Part shown: positions 1-8,056 of the stretch, in pieces
Layout: each line of letters begins with the position of its first letter
Numbering within the stretch: the stretch's first letter is position 1
Origin: Acinetobacter calcoaceticus
Lineage (GTDB): Bacteria > Pseudomonadota > Gammaproteobacteria > Pseudomonadales > Moraxellaceae
DNA length: 64,000 nucleotides
Assembly: GCF_016508255.1 (NCBI RefSeq)
Contig: NZ_JADVKT010000006.1
Span: 62,001 to 126,000 of the forward strand
Direction of reading: 5' to 3'
The notes under the pieces: model-generated
What the model was told of the DNA's origin: nothing
What the model saw: the letters and a program-made list of their open reading frames with translations, nothing else
Databases searched by the model: none
Made by a program: the position numbers and the translations under genes

Positions 1-554
1 ACAAGTGTCTTATAAGTACGGTTTTCACCATATACACCTGTTAAACTTGCTCCAGATTTTGTTGGATTGTTTGAAATTAATTGTACTACACCACTAATAG
101 CATCTGAACCATATTGAACAGAAGCTGGGCCTTTTAAAATTTCGATTTGGTCTACATCTGATAGGTTAATAAATTCAGGTGAAACAGGGCCTAAGCCGTT
201 TTGAGTATTTAAGCGAGCACCATTTTTCAATAATAATGTCGAGCCCGTTTGTCCACCACGTAAAGATAGGTCTGTGAGTTGACCAACGCCACCAGATTGT
301 TTTATATAAATAGACGCATCTTTTTGTAATACATCAGATAAATTTAAAACAGGGTTTTTTTCAATTTCTTGTTTAGAAATTACTGAAATACGCGCTGGAA
401 CTTCACTGGCTTTTTCAGCGCTTTTTGAAGCAGTGACTACAATTGGATCAAGTTGAGTTGCGTTCGTTGTATCTTCAGCAAAAATAATAGGTGAAAACCC
501 CATCGCAATAGCGATAGCCCCTACCAGACGAGTAGGTTGAAAAGACTTAGACAT
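1..554 (-). CDS. btuB: TonB-dependent outer-membrane receptor, BtuB-like (5' part only)
   Basis: This is the N-terminal 184 residues of an outer-membrane receptor; the rest lies beyond the window start. The ATG is at 554. It is followed by a signal peptide ending near FA-ED, then a TonB-box-like stretch (DPIVVTAS), then a plug domain with VLQKDASIYIK, LSLRGG and EILKGPASVQYGSDAISG, all typical of TonB receptor plugs. The gene sits directly behind a cobalamin riboswitch (605-775), so B12 or another corrinoid is the likely ligand. The family call is secure. The B12 assignment rests on the riboswitch and on plug similarity to BtuB. The barrel cannot be examined. Confidence 0.85.
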   Translation of the reverse strand, partial: MSKSFQPTRLVGAIAIAMGFSPIIFAEDTTNATQLDPIVVTASKSAEKASEVPARISVISKQEIEKNPVLNLSDVLQKDASIYIKQSGGVGQLTDLSLRGGQTGSTLLLKNGARLNTQNGLGPVSPEFINLSDVDQIEILKGPASVQYGSDAISGVVQLISNNPTKSGASLTGVYGENRTYKTL

Positions 555-604
555 AACATGCTCCATACATTCACCCCACGTGAATGATCGGGTAGATAGA
601 TGAA

Positions 605-775
605 ACAAGTAGGTCTCCGGACTTCAGCGCCATATTTAATTTATGGACATATTCACCTTCCCACATGACTGCAGTGGTGTAAGTCGATATCGACTTACAA
701 AATATGCTTTACATTGTTACCGTTGCGGGGGCAGTGCCGGACTTTCACCAGCTTCCCTAAAGCTTTAATTGCTTA
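605..775 (-). promoter_or_regulatory. Cobalamin (AdoCbl) riboswitch
   Basis: Read on the minus strand, the leader contains the conserved core GGTGAAAGTCCGGCACTG, then CCCCCGCAACGG, a variable hairpin built on GTAAGTCGATATCGACTTAC, then CCACTGCAG, GTGGGAAGG, and finally GCGCTGAAGTCCGGAGACC, the distal element resembling the B12 box. These are the hallmarks of the cobalamin riboswitch family. It ends about 50 bases before the receptor start, so it probably lowers receptor expression when cobalamin is plentiful. Whether it acts on transcription or translation is not settled by the sequence. The exact ends are approximate. Confidence 0.93.
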
Positions 776-796
776 CACTTGCTTCCAATTTTACGC

Positions 797-825
797 AGTA
801 TAAAGTGCCGATTTGCTTCGTACAA
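797..825 (-). promoter_or_regulatory. Promoter of the riboswitch and btuB-like gene
   Basis: On the minus strand TTGTAC (825-820) and TATACT (802-797) are separated by exactly 17 bases, a good sigma70 match. It lies just upstream of the riboswitch, predicting a start near 790. Inference from sequence only. Confidence 0.6.
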
Positions 826-853
826 TGTCATTTAGTCCAATTCCCAGAGAACT

Positions 854-884
854 TTTACGCAAGGGACAAAAATTGCATTACAAT
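854..884 (+). promoter_or_regulatory. Probable trpF-trpB promoter
   Basis: TTTACG (854-859) and TACAAT (879-884) are separated by 19 bases, or 18 if TTACGC is taken, about 40 bases before trpF. The -10 is good and the -35 is mediocre. It is divergent from the btuB promoter. No leader peptide rich in Trp codons is visible between it and trpF. Confidence 0.4.
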
Positions 885-923
885 GACGCTTATTTTAAGA
901 AATGGTTGTAGTTTAGGCAGATC

Positions 924-1583
924 ATGAGCCCCTTAAACCAAAAACGTACACGAGCAAAAATCTGTGGAATTACTCGCGCGCAAGATGTTAATGCAGTAGT
1001 CACTGCTGGAGCAGATGCGATAGGTTTTGTTTTTTTCCCGCCAAGCCCAAGACATGTGACAATTGAACAGGCACAAAAATTAGCAAAAATAGTTCCGCCC
1101 TATGTACAAATGATTGGTTTGTTTGTAAATGCGAGTGCTGCTGATATTCAAGCTGTACTTGATTGTGTTCCCTTAGATGTATTACAACTACATGGCGACG
1201 AAACTCCAGAACAGTGTCAGGAAATAGCTCGCTATTGCAAACGTCGTTGGTATAAAGCCATTCAGGTTAAACCTGATCTTGATGTTATTGCTGAAATTCA
1301 AAAATATCAGGCGGCTGGAGCCAGTGCTGTACTACTTGATGCGTGGCATCCTGAACTTAAAGGGGGCACAGGACATCAGTTTGACTGGTCTAAATTCCCA
1401 AAACTTGATATTCCATTAATCTTGGCAGGTGGTTTAACCCCTGATAATGTCATTGACGCTATTCATACTACAGGTGCTTTTGCAGTAGATGTGAGCGGAG
1501 GCGTAGAGTCCGCAAAAGGTATAAAAGACCAACAACTCATTGAACGATTTATGCAAGGAGTCCAACGTGGATCAGCAAAATAA
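924..1583 (+). CDS. trpF: Phosphoribosylanthranilate isomerase
   Basis: TrpF converts N-(5-phosphoribosyl)anthranilate to the carboxyphenylamino-deoxyribulose phosphate in tryptophan synthesis (cytosol, TIM barrel). The 219 residues match the family length. The active-site motif KICGIT carries the catalytic Cys14. LLDAW carries the acid Asp139, and GGTG (147-150) and ILAGGL are the phosphate-binding loops. The SGGVE motif near the end is also typical. trpB follows with a 17-base overlap, so the two are translationally coupled. It starts at ATG 924, with no strong Shine-Dalgarno sequence. Confidence 0.96.
   Translation: MSPLNQKRTRAKICGITRAQDVNAVVTAGADAIGFVFFPPSPRHVTIEQAQKLAKIVPPYVQMIGLFVNASAADIQAVLDCVPLDVLQLHGDETPEQCQEIARYCKRRWYKAIQVKPDLDVIAEIQKYQAAGASAVLLDAWHPELKGGTGHQFDWSKFPKLDIPLILAGGLTPDNVIDAIHTTGAFAVDVSGGVESAKGIKDQQLIERFMQGVQRGSAK
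1555..1569 (+). promoter_or_regulatory. Ribosome binding site fixing the GTG start of trpB
   Basis: AAGGAG at 1555-1560 lies six bases before GTG 1567, inside the end of trpF. It favours GTG 1567 over an upstream in-frame start at 1540, which has no such signal. Family alignment agrees, because the conserved N-terminus begins shortly after. Confidence 0.75.
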
Positions 1584-2796
1584 TGTGATTGACTACACAC
1601 AGTACCCAGATGCTGCCGGGCATTTCGGTATCCATGGCGGACGTTTTGTGTCAGAAACTCTCATGGCGGCATTAGAAGATTTAGAAAATCTCTATTCTCG
1701 TATGAAAAATGATGAACAGTTTTTGGCAGAATTCGACCGTGACCTCGCCTACTATGTAGGTCGTCCTAGTCCACTTTATCATGCTGAGCGATGGTCAAAA
1801 GAGTTAGGTGGTGCGCAAATTTATCTTAAACGTGAAGACTTGAACCATACAGGCTCACATAAGGTAAATAACACGATTGGTCAGGCTTTATTAGCGAAGC
1901 TTTCTGGTAAAAAACGTATTATTGCCGAGACAGGTGCTGGGCAACATGGCGTAGCAACTGCAACAATTGCAGCACGTTTAGGCCTTGAATGTGTCGTTTA
2001 TATGGGTGCAGAAGACGTTAAGCGTCAAGCGATGAACGTTTATCGTATGCGTTTGTTGGGTGCGACTGTTGTACCAGTACAAAGTGGTTCTAAAACGCTT
2101 AAAGATGCCATGAACGAAGCGATGCGTGACTGGGTAACCAATGTTGATAGTACTTACTATGTAATTGGTACAGTTGCTGGTCCACATCCATATCCTCAAC
2201 TCGTACGTGATTTCCAGTCAATTATTGGCCGTGAAGCACGCAAACAGATTTTGGAACAAGCAGGCCGTTTACCAGATGCATTGGTTGCTTGTGTAGGCGG
2301 TGGTTCAAATGCAATGGGCTTGTTCTATCCGTTCTTAAATGATGCCAATGTGAAAATGTATGGTGTTGAAGCTGCTGGTTTTGGTATTGAAACTGGTAAG
2401 CACTCTGCACCATTAAATGCAGGGCACGTTGGTGTGTTACATGGTAACCGAACCTACTTGATGAGTGATGAACAAGGTCAGATTATTGAGACTCACAGTA
2501 TCTCGGCAGGCTTGGATTATCCGGGCGTAGGACCAGAGCATAGCTTCTTGAAAGATATGAAGCGTGTGGAATATGTACCGATTAATGATACAGAAGCTCT
2601 ACAAGGTTTCCGTGATTTAACTAAAATCGAAGGGATTATCCCAGCACTTGAAAGCTCGCATGCAATGGCGTACGTCTCTAAACTTGCGCCGACAATGTCT
2701 AAAGATCAGATTATTATTGCGACTGTTTCTGGCCGTGGTGATAAAGATTTAATGACAGTTGCACGCATTGATGGCGTAGAAATGGTTGAGATGTAA
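1567..2796 (+). CDS. trpB: Tryptophan synthase beta subunit
   Basis: TrpB is the PLP enzyme that condenses indole with serine to give tryptophan, as an alpha2-beta2 complex with TrpA. It has 409 residues from GTG 1567. The PLP lysine is Lys99 in HTGSHKVNN. The phosphate-binding loop is GGGSNA, and the substrate loop ETGAGQHG is intact. The [16 protein letters not shown] segment is typical. It overlaps trpF by 17 bases. Its partner trpA lies 4.4 kb downstream behind unrelated genes, so the usual trpB-trpA coupling is absent. Confidence 0.97.
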   Translation: MDQQNNVIDYTQYPDAAGHFGIHGGRFVSETLMAALEDLENLYSRMKNDEQFLAEFDRDLAYYVGRPSPLYHAERWSKELGGAQIYLKREDLNHTGSHKVNNTIGQALLAKLSGKKRIIAETGAGQHGVATATIAARLGLECVVYMGAEDVKRQAMNVYRMRLLGATVVPVQSGSKTLKDAMNEAMRDWVTNVDSTYYVIGTVAGPHPYPQLVRDFQSIIGREARKQILEQAGRLPDALVACVGGGSNAMGLFYPFLNDANVKMYGVEAAGFGIETGKHSAPLNAGHVGVLHGNRTYLMSDEQGQIIETHSISAGLDYPGVGPEHSFLKDMKRVEYVPINDTEALQGFRDLTKIEGIIPALESSHAMAYVSKLAPTMSKDQIIIATVSGRGDKDLMTVARIDGVEMVEM

Positions 2797-2805
2797 GAGC
2801 ACAAA

Positions 2806-3315
2806 ATGCCAAGTTTGTTTATGGTGATGTTGGGCGGACGTCATGCACGTGCCAATACAGAAGTTCATGATGTTGTTATGGCAGTAGGGGACACTTTGGA
2901 AGAAGTTTACCCTCAACTTAAACAGGCTTGGTTTGGTGAGACTCAAGGGCTGCATATCGATGCTTGGGCCAAGCTTTCAGGTGTTAGTTCTCAAGGGCAG
3001 AACTATCAAATCCAGTTTTCAGATGCAGCGCCGTCAGCTTCAGATTTAAAGTTGTATTTGATTAATCTGGGTGGATATACACCCAATGCTTTCGGCGAGT
3101 TACATAGTTATCATTTGATTGTTGCGACAGATGCTATGATGGCAAAACAGTTAGGTAAGCAGTTCATTGATCAAGAATGGCATAAACCCCATACCGACCG
3201 TGTTGTAGATATTGATGATTGTATTCCGATTGACCATATTGCAGGGCGTTATATTCAGCTAGTGCAAGGTGAGTCCAATCCAACAATTTGGGAAAATACT
3301 TATATAGATCTCTAA
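2806..3315 (+). CDS. DUF1543 domain protein
   Basis: A 169-residue cytosolic protein starting 9 bases after the trpB stop, so probably cotranscribed with trpFB. The N-terminus (LFMVMLGGRHARANTEVHDVVMAVG) and the middle (HIDAWAKLSG, LYLINLGGYTPNAFGELHSYHL) are what I know as DUF1543, usually two copies of a small alpha/beta unit. No signal peptide or membrane segment is present and no catalytic motif is recognised. The function is unknown. Its position after trpB is probably not related to tryptophan metabolism. Confidence 0.8.
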   Translation: MPSLFMVMLGGRHARANTEVHDVVMAVGDTLEEVYPQLKQAWFGETQGLHIDAWAKLSGVSSQGQNYQIQFSDAAPSASDLKLYLINLGGYTPNAFGELHSYHLIVATDAMMAKQLGKQFIDQEWHKPHTDRVVDIDDCIPIDHIAGRYIQLVQGESNPTIWENTYIDL

Positions 3316-3353
3316 CTGTTCTTAAAAAAGGCTTAAAGTTAAAAATAAAATAT

Positions 3354-3402
3354 AAAAAGTTGCTGATCTCTTATATAACTCGCTCAAATCGCAACTTTTT
3401 TG
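3354..3402 (+). terminator. Possible terminator after trpFB-DUF1543
   Basis: AAAAAGTTGC (3354-3363) and GCAACTTTTTT (from 3391) form a 10-bp A/T-flanked stem, but the loop is long (27 bases). It is placed just after the DUF1543 stop and before the next gene. Confidence 0.45.
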
Positions 3403-3468
3403 TAGCACTATTTACAATTCATCTGCTTAGACTAGAAGCTCAACATAAGCTCTTTGGAGTAATCAAAA

Positions 3469-3684
3469 ATGGGTCTTTTAGATGAAGTAGGTAAAATTGC
3501 TGGTGCTATTATCGCGGAACAAGGCGTCGATAAATTAGATCCAGATGCAGGTTTCCTAGAAAAAGCAGCAGGTGCTTTTGCAGGCTATGAAGCCGCAAAG
3601 ATCGCTGAAAATAAATTGGAAAATAAAGATAGTGAGCAGGAATCAGAGCCAGAGCAAGAACAACCGAGCGATGATGACGCTTAA
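3469..3684 (+). CDS. Small acidic hypothetical protein
   Basis: 71 residues from ATG 3469, preceded by TTTGGAG about 8 bases upstream, which supports real translation. The N-terminal two thirds (GLLDEVGKIAGAIIAEQG, AAGAFAGYEAAKIAENK) looks like an alanine-rich helical segment. The last 20 residues are a Glu/Asp/Gln tail (SEQESEPEQEQPSDDDA). No signal peptide, cysteine or known domain is visible. It stands alone between two terminator-like hairpins, so it is probably monocistronic. I do not recognise a function. Confidence 0.65.
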   Translation: MGLLDEVGKIAGAIIAEQGVDKLDPDAGFLEKAAGAFAGYEAAKIAENKLENKDSEQESEPEQEQPSDDDA

Positions 3685-3815
3685 TTTTTAGAAATTGAAT
3701 TCCACACTTAAATCATTATTAGTTGAATCTGATGTTATTAATGAATCGGACCACAACTGTTTAGACAGACCCTTAAAGAGTTTAAGTTATCTTATATAGA
3801 TTTAGGTGAATATCA

Positions 3816-3848
3816 GAAAAAAGAGCATATCAGTATGCTCTTTTTTTA
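3816..3848 (+). terminator. Intrinsic terminator
   Basis: AAAAAAGAGCATA, a four-base loop, then TATGCTCTTTTTTT: a clean stem with a T tract, about 130 bases after the small acidic gene. No gene lies in 3685-3956. Confidence 0.75.
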
Positions 3849-3956
3849 TAGCTTAATAAAAGCCATTTGAAGATCAAACAGATGTGGTAGCCAATTGGTC
3901 GGGGAACAGTCTATTATTACTTGATAGATGAGCAATAAATCACCGGATAATGAATA

Positions 3957-4952
3957 ATGGATTTAATTCAAGAAAATGGACAGCCTCATTATGGACGGTT
4001 TGAATCTGTACCATCAAGCATTCATATACAACGATATATCTATAAAACCCCTTATGGCAAAGTCTTAAAAGGTTGGCGTAAGCAATTAAAGTATAAGAAA
4101 TTTAAATTCTGTGGCATTCAACATACACATTATACTATTGGTTTGGCAATTGCAGATATTGGTTGGGTTGGGCACAGCTTTTTCTATATTTACGATCATG
4201 AAACAGAGCAAGTGATTGAATGGAATGCGATTCAACCTTTAGGTCATAAAACCTATCTTGATGAACAACCTTTGTTTAATCAAAGTTATTTTTCTAAATC
4301 GCCCTATCAAATTGATATTCAGCATGCGAATGGGGTGCGTTATATCCGAGTGACTAAATATGGTGAAATCTGTCTGAGCGCCCGTATTTTCTGTGCAGGA
4401 ACAGATATCTTAAGTTTGTGTACACCAACAGGTATTAATGGTTGGACCTATACCCAAAAGCAGGCCACATTGGCTGTAGAAGGGATGTTTATTAATAAAC
4501 AGAATCAAGTTGTACAATTTGATGAAAAGACATTTGCCTCTTTAGATGATACTTGTGGTTTTTTACGTCCAGAAACAGCTTGGTTTTGGCTTTCATGTAA
4601 CTTTTGGGATGGGCAAGGTCGACGTATTGGTTTGAACTTAGCCTCTGGTGTGAATGAAAGTTTTGGTAATGAAAATTGTTTGTGGGTGAATGGTGTTTTA
4701 TTTCCATTGACGGATGTTTTATTTGAAAAAGTAAATGATGAGCGTTGGCACATTCGTTCTTTAGATCAAAAGTTAAACCTAGAGGTACACATTGGTTGGT
4801 GCCGATATGAAAATATCAATTTAAGAATGATCGGAAGCCAGTTCAATCAGTGGCAGGCTAAAATTAGTGGCACGATTGAGCATGAGGAAACCGATAGAAT
4901 TAATTGCAATGCGCAATACGGTCTACTAGAACAACATTATGCAAAATGGTAA
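3957..4952 (+). CDS. DUF2804 domain protein
   Basis: A 331-residue protein without signal peptide. It has the features I associate with DUF2804: an early GRF...P segment, repeated beta-rich stretches, and the late block WFWLSCNFWDGQGRRIGLNL followed by NENCLWVNGVLFPL. Family members are often found near lipid-related genes but have no established biochemical role. It converges on the metal-dependent hydrolase with only 8 bases between the stop codons and a shared hairpin. ATG 3957 has only weak upstream GGATAATG as a ribosome site. Confidence 0.75.
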   Translation: MDLIQENGQPHYGRFESVPSSIHIQRYIYKTPYGKVLKGWRKQLKYKKFKFCGIQHTHYTIGLAIADIGWVGHSFFYIYDHETEQVIEWNAIQPLGHKTYLDEQPLFNQSYFSKSPYQIDIQHANGVRYIRVTKYGEICLSARIFCAGTDILSLCTPTGINGWTYTQKQATLAVEGMFINKQNQVVQFDEKTFASLDDTCGFLRPETAWFWLSCNFWDGQGRRIGLNLASGVNESFGNENCLWVNGVLFPLTDVLFEKVNDERWHIRSLDQKLNLEVHIGWCRYENINLRMIGSQFNQWQAKISGTIEHEETDRINCNAQYGLLEQHYAKW

Positions 4953-4953
4953 C

Positions 4954-4974
4954 AAGCAGGTTATAAACCTGCTT
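4954..4974. terminator. Shared hairpin between convergent genes
   Basis: Perfect 9-bp arms AAGCAGGTT / AACCTGCTT around ATA. The hairpin covers the stop codon of the minus-strand hydrolase (4961-4963) and sits 2 bases after the DUF2804 stop. There is no T tract on either side, so termination is inferred from position. Confidence 0.45.
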
Positions 4975-5836
4975 GCCAAAATGCTTCTCCAGCTGCAATA
5001 GGATCATTCGTCTTTTCGAGTGTTTTAATCCAAACAGGGTACTGGCGAATCACAGGATGCTGACTTGGGTGAAAGTCTTTTTTGAACCAATCCAGATATT
5101 GGCTTTTCATAGCTGTTAATGTGCCATTTCTGCCAAAGAACCAAGGTAAGCCTTTGAGAGTCATTAATAGTCTTTGTCTAGAACTAAAGCCATCACACTT
5201 CAACATGATATTGGTGCGATAGAGCGTAAAACCAAACATAAGTACTGTCGTAAGAGCTAATACAAAGCGACGAGTCGACTCTGGAACTTCACCCACCTGT
5301 TTCATTACATCAAAAGCAACATCACGGTGTTCCATCTCTTCAATTGCATGCCATGCAAACAGTGCTCGAACATAAGGGTGTGCATTTTCTAAAGTCTTTT
5401 TATGGCTATAAAAAGTTTCAGCCATTAATGCTGTTAAGTGTTCAGCCGCCGCTGTCATCGCAATATTGTATTGTGGTGAGCGTTTGGTGAGTTCAAAACG
5501 AAAAATCTTTTTCAAAGTCGTGGTGAACTGGTCAACTGGCATGCCTTGTTCTTTCATGAGCTGATTCATTTTGTCATGAGCCATACCATGTTGAGCTTCC
5601 TGTTTAATAAAGTCTGCCACTCGTCTTTGAAGCTCAGCATCATCAATCTTGTCGCGAAACATACGAACACATTCAATAAAGTAACGCTCACCATCTGGAA
5701 AAGTTAAGCTGAGGGCATCAAACATACGGGTCAGAAAAGGATCATTATTAAACCAAAAGCGAGGTGCTTCGTTTAAATGAAAATCTAAATCTTTACGTAC
5801 AACGGGATTAACCTGATAAGCAACATGTGCGTTCAT
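4961..5836 (-). CDS. Predicted metal-dependent hydrolase (PF10118 family)
   Basis: 291 residues, no signal peptide. It has the ferritin-like pattern of the PF10118 family: FPDGERYF (Glu50), KQEAQHGMAH (Glu80, His83), a later AAAEHLTAL, and AIEEMEHRDVAFD. Together these give a set of Glu and His residues suited to a di-metal site. A hydrophobic stretch (FVLALTTVLMFGFTLY) sits in the C-terminal third. The substrate is unknown. It is divergent from the AraC regulator at 5957 with 120 bases between, so that regulator may control it (inference). Confidence 0.75.
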   Translation of the reverse strand: MNAHVAYQVNPVVRKDLDFHLNEAPRFWFNNDPFLTRMFDALSLTFPDGERYFIECVRMFRDKIDDAELQRRVADFIKQEAQHGMAHDKMNQLMKEQGMPVDQFTTTLKKIFRFELTKRSPQYNIAMTAAAEHLTALMAETFYSHKKTLENAHPYVRALFAWHAIEEMEHRDVAFDVMKQVGEVPESTRRFVLALTTVLMFGFTLYRTNIMLKCDGFSSRQRLLMTLKGLPWFFGRNGTLTAMKSQYLDWFKKDFHPSQHPVIRQYPVWIKTLEKTNDPIAAGEAFWQAGL

Positions 5837-5956
5837 ATTTTTATTTCTCGCATCTAACCTTTCCCTAGTATGTCGCGACTGGTCGGCTTTGTTTTGACAG
5901 TTATTGCCAATTTTTATACAGTTTGCGACAAGATGGCATTAGAAAAAGGATGAGCC

Positions 5957-7006
5957 ATGCAGGATTTCACGATTTCCAATGGTTACTTTTACCTTTGGAA
6001 TACGTATTTAAAAGAAAAGGGGATGGATTGGCGGTCATTAAATTTAACTGAAACCCAAGCTCGCCAAGTTCAAAATATCTTATCTGCATCTATTGATGCT
6101 CAATCATCGTTAACTTTTTTTCTTGAGCTTTTAGAGCTCACCGAATCTCGACTACAAGTTTCCAATTTAGCTTTGGAAATGGCTGCCTGTATTACACCTG
6201 CCAATTTTGGTGTGCTGGGCTACATGGCATCACGAAGCGATAGCCTTGCTCAGGTGCTCGAATATGTCATGAAGTTTCATCGTCTGGTGATTGATGGTGA
6301 GCAAGTCGTGCCTATGCAAGTTGAACAAGACGCTTCTAAAATTCGTTTGTATTGGCCGTTGGTAGATGACAGTAATATCATACTTTGTGAATTGACCTTA
6401 GCAGCTATGGTGCAGCTTGCTAAACAAATTGCGCCATTACACGATTTTCTCTTGCAACAAGTTGAGTTCGTGCACCGTGCACGTGGCCCATTAGTACACT
6501 ATCAGCGTTTCTTCCAATGCAAATTAGCATTTGAAAAACCTTACTATGCATTAACTTTTGCAAGTGAGGGGCTAAGTATTCGTCCGCAAGATGCAGACCC
6601 AACCTTAATGCAACTTTTGGTGAAACAGGCAGAAGAGGCATTAGCTCAGCGTAAAATACATACAGATTTAGCTCAGCAAATACATTGGATCGTACATGAA
6701 TATTTTAAGCAAAGGCAGCAAGCCCCAAAAATAGAAGATATTGCCATCGAATTGAATATTTCAGTACGAAGCTTGCAACGCCAGCTACAGTCATTAAACA
6801 CTTCATTTAAATTAATTTTAGATGTAGAACGCATGAGACGCTGTGAGATATTGCTGAGCCAAAATGAAAGCTTAATTTCTATTGCGGAGCAATTGGGATA
6901 TTCAGATCAGTCGGCGCTTGCCCGTGCTCATAAAAATTTGACAGGACAAACCTTATTAACACGGAAAAGACAATTACAGCTAACCCATAAAAATGCAGTG
7001 AAATAG
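5957..7006 (+). CDS. AraC-family transcriptional regulator
   Basis: 349 residues from ATG 5957, preceded by GGATGAG. The N-terminal about 200 residues resemble the Arabinose_bd-type ligand domain (PF12625; NFGVLGYMASRSDSLAQVLEY). The C-terminal about 100 residues form the double helix-turn-helix, with IEDIAIELNISVRSLQRQL and a second helix pair ending ISIAEQLGYSDQSALARAHKNLTG. The ligand is unknown. The divergent metal-dependent hydrolase is the obvious candidate target. Confidence 0.85.
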   Translation: MQDFTISNGYFYLWNTYLKEKGMDWRSLNLTETQARQVQNILSASIDAQSSLTFFLELLELTESRLQVSNLALEMAACITPANFGVLGYMASRSDSLAQVLEYVMKFHRLVIDGEQVVPMQVEQDASKIRLYWPLVDDSNIILCELTLAAMVQLAKQIAPLHDFLLQQVEFVHRARGPLVHYQRFFQCKLAFEKPYYALTFASEGLSIRPQDADPTLMQLLVKQAEEALAQRKIHTDLAQQIHWIVHEYFKQRQQAPKIEDIAIELNISVRSLQRQLQSLNTSFKLILDVERMRRCEILLSQNESLISIAEQLGYSDQSALARAHKNLTGQTLLTRKRQLQLTHKNAVK

Positions 7007-7115
7007 TCTTTTTGTGGTGATTTTCTATTCAGATGACAATCTAATAATGGCTCGAAAATAGGAAGCTTTGATCATTGAGAAAAGTTTCAAAATATTGATA
7101 AATGTACCCCATGGG

Positions 7116-7132
7116 TTGTATGAATCATACAA
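7116..7132. promoter_or_regulatory. 17-bp palindrome upstream of trpA
   Basis: TTGTATGA-A-TCATACAA is a perfect inverted repeat about 120 bases before trpA and 30-70 bases before the candidate promoter. It looks like an operator for a dimeric regulator. No regulator is identified. Confidence 0.45.
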
Positions 7133-7159
7133 TCGAATATCGCCATAACGTTAGAGCTG

Positions 7160-7187
7160 TTCAATGGACAAAAAATAGCGTTAAAAT
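7160..7187 (+). promoter_or_regulatory. Candidate trpA promoter
   Basis: TTCAAT (7160-7165), 16 bases, TAAAAT (7182-7187), about 65 bases before trpA. The -10 is good and the -35 is poor. A separate promoter is needed because trpA is detached from trpFB. Confidence 0.35.
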
Positions 7188-7252
7188 GCGATGTTCTTGT
7201 ATTTCTACAAACAACTCCTCAATTTTAAATAATTCAAGGAAAGCACAACCCT

Positions 7253-8056
7253 ATGTCACGTCTTGCCACCCGTTTTGAAAAGCTTAAGTCCCAACAACGT
7301 AAAGCGCTTGTATCTTATGTCATGGCGGGTGATCCACAGCCGCAAGTAACGGTTCCGTTACTGCATAAAATGGTTGCGGCAGGAGTAGATGTCATTGAGC
7401 TTGGTTTACCATTTTCAGATCCAATGGCTGATGGTCCGGTAATTGCGCTTGCAGCTGAACGTGCGCTTGCAGCAGGGACTAACACATTAGATGCTCTTAA
7501 TATGGTCAAGGAGTTCCGTGAACAGGATCAGGATACACCTGTTGTTTTAATGGGTTATTTGAATCCGGTTGAAGTAATTGGTTACGAGAAGTTTGTTTCT
7601 CATGCGAAACAATGTGGTGTAGATGGCTTATTACTGGTGGATTTACCACCAGAAGAGTCAAAAGAGTTTGGTGCCGTGTTGAAGCAACATGACATGGATC
7701 AAATTTTCTTGCTCGCGCCAACTTCTACAGACCAACGCATTCAACATGTGGCAAATCAGGCAAGTGGATTTATCTACTATGTTTCACTCAAGGGTGTAAC
7801 AGGAGCCGCAACATTAGATACGGCAGAAGCTGCTGCACGTATTCAAAAAATCAAAAATGCCACTGATATTCCAGTAGGTGTTGGTTTTGGTATTAGTGAT
7901 GCTGCTTCAGCAAAAGCAATGGGTAGCGTTGCTGATGCTGTGATCGTAGGTAGTGCTTTCGTTAAAAATTTTGCAACGTTGGCAGCGGATGACGCTGTTG
8001 AACAGACGGTGAATAAAGTCAAGGAGCTTCGAGCAGCGCTCGATGAGTTAGTATGA
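7253..8056 (+). CDS. trpA: Tryptophan synthase alpha subunit
   Basis: TrpA cleaves indole-3-glycerol phosphate to indole, channelled to TrpB. It has 267 residues with the catalytic pair Glu49 (DVIELGLPFSDP) and Asp60 (MADGPVI). The phosphate loop regions YYVSLKGVTG and GVGFGIS are intact. A Shine-Dalgarno AAGGAAAG lies upstream of ATG 7253. It overlaps accD by 4 bases (ATGA), so trpA, accD and folC form one translationally coupled unit. Its separation from trpB is discussed in the findings. Confidence 0.97.
   Translation: MSRLATRFEKLKSQQRKALVSYVMAGDPQPQVTVPLLHKMVAAGVDVIELGLPFSDPMADGPVIALAAERALAAGTNTLDALNMVKEFREQDQDTPVVLMGYLNPVEVIGYEKFVSHAKQCGVDGLLLVDLPPEESKEFGAVLKQHDMDQIFLLAPTSTDQRIQHVANQASGFIYYVSLKGVTGAATLDTAEAAARIQKIKNATDIPVGVGFGISDAASAKAMGSVADAVIVGSAFVKNFATLAADDAVEQTVNKVKELRAALDELV

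Noticed and set aside
3288..3485. 65-codon plus-strand frame bridging the DUF1543 end and the small acidic gene
   Set aside because: It overlaps both neighbours, covers a probable terminator hairpin, has no ribosome site and gives a Lys/Phe/Leu-rich product typical of read AT-rich DNA.
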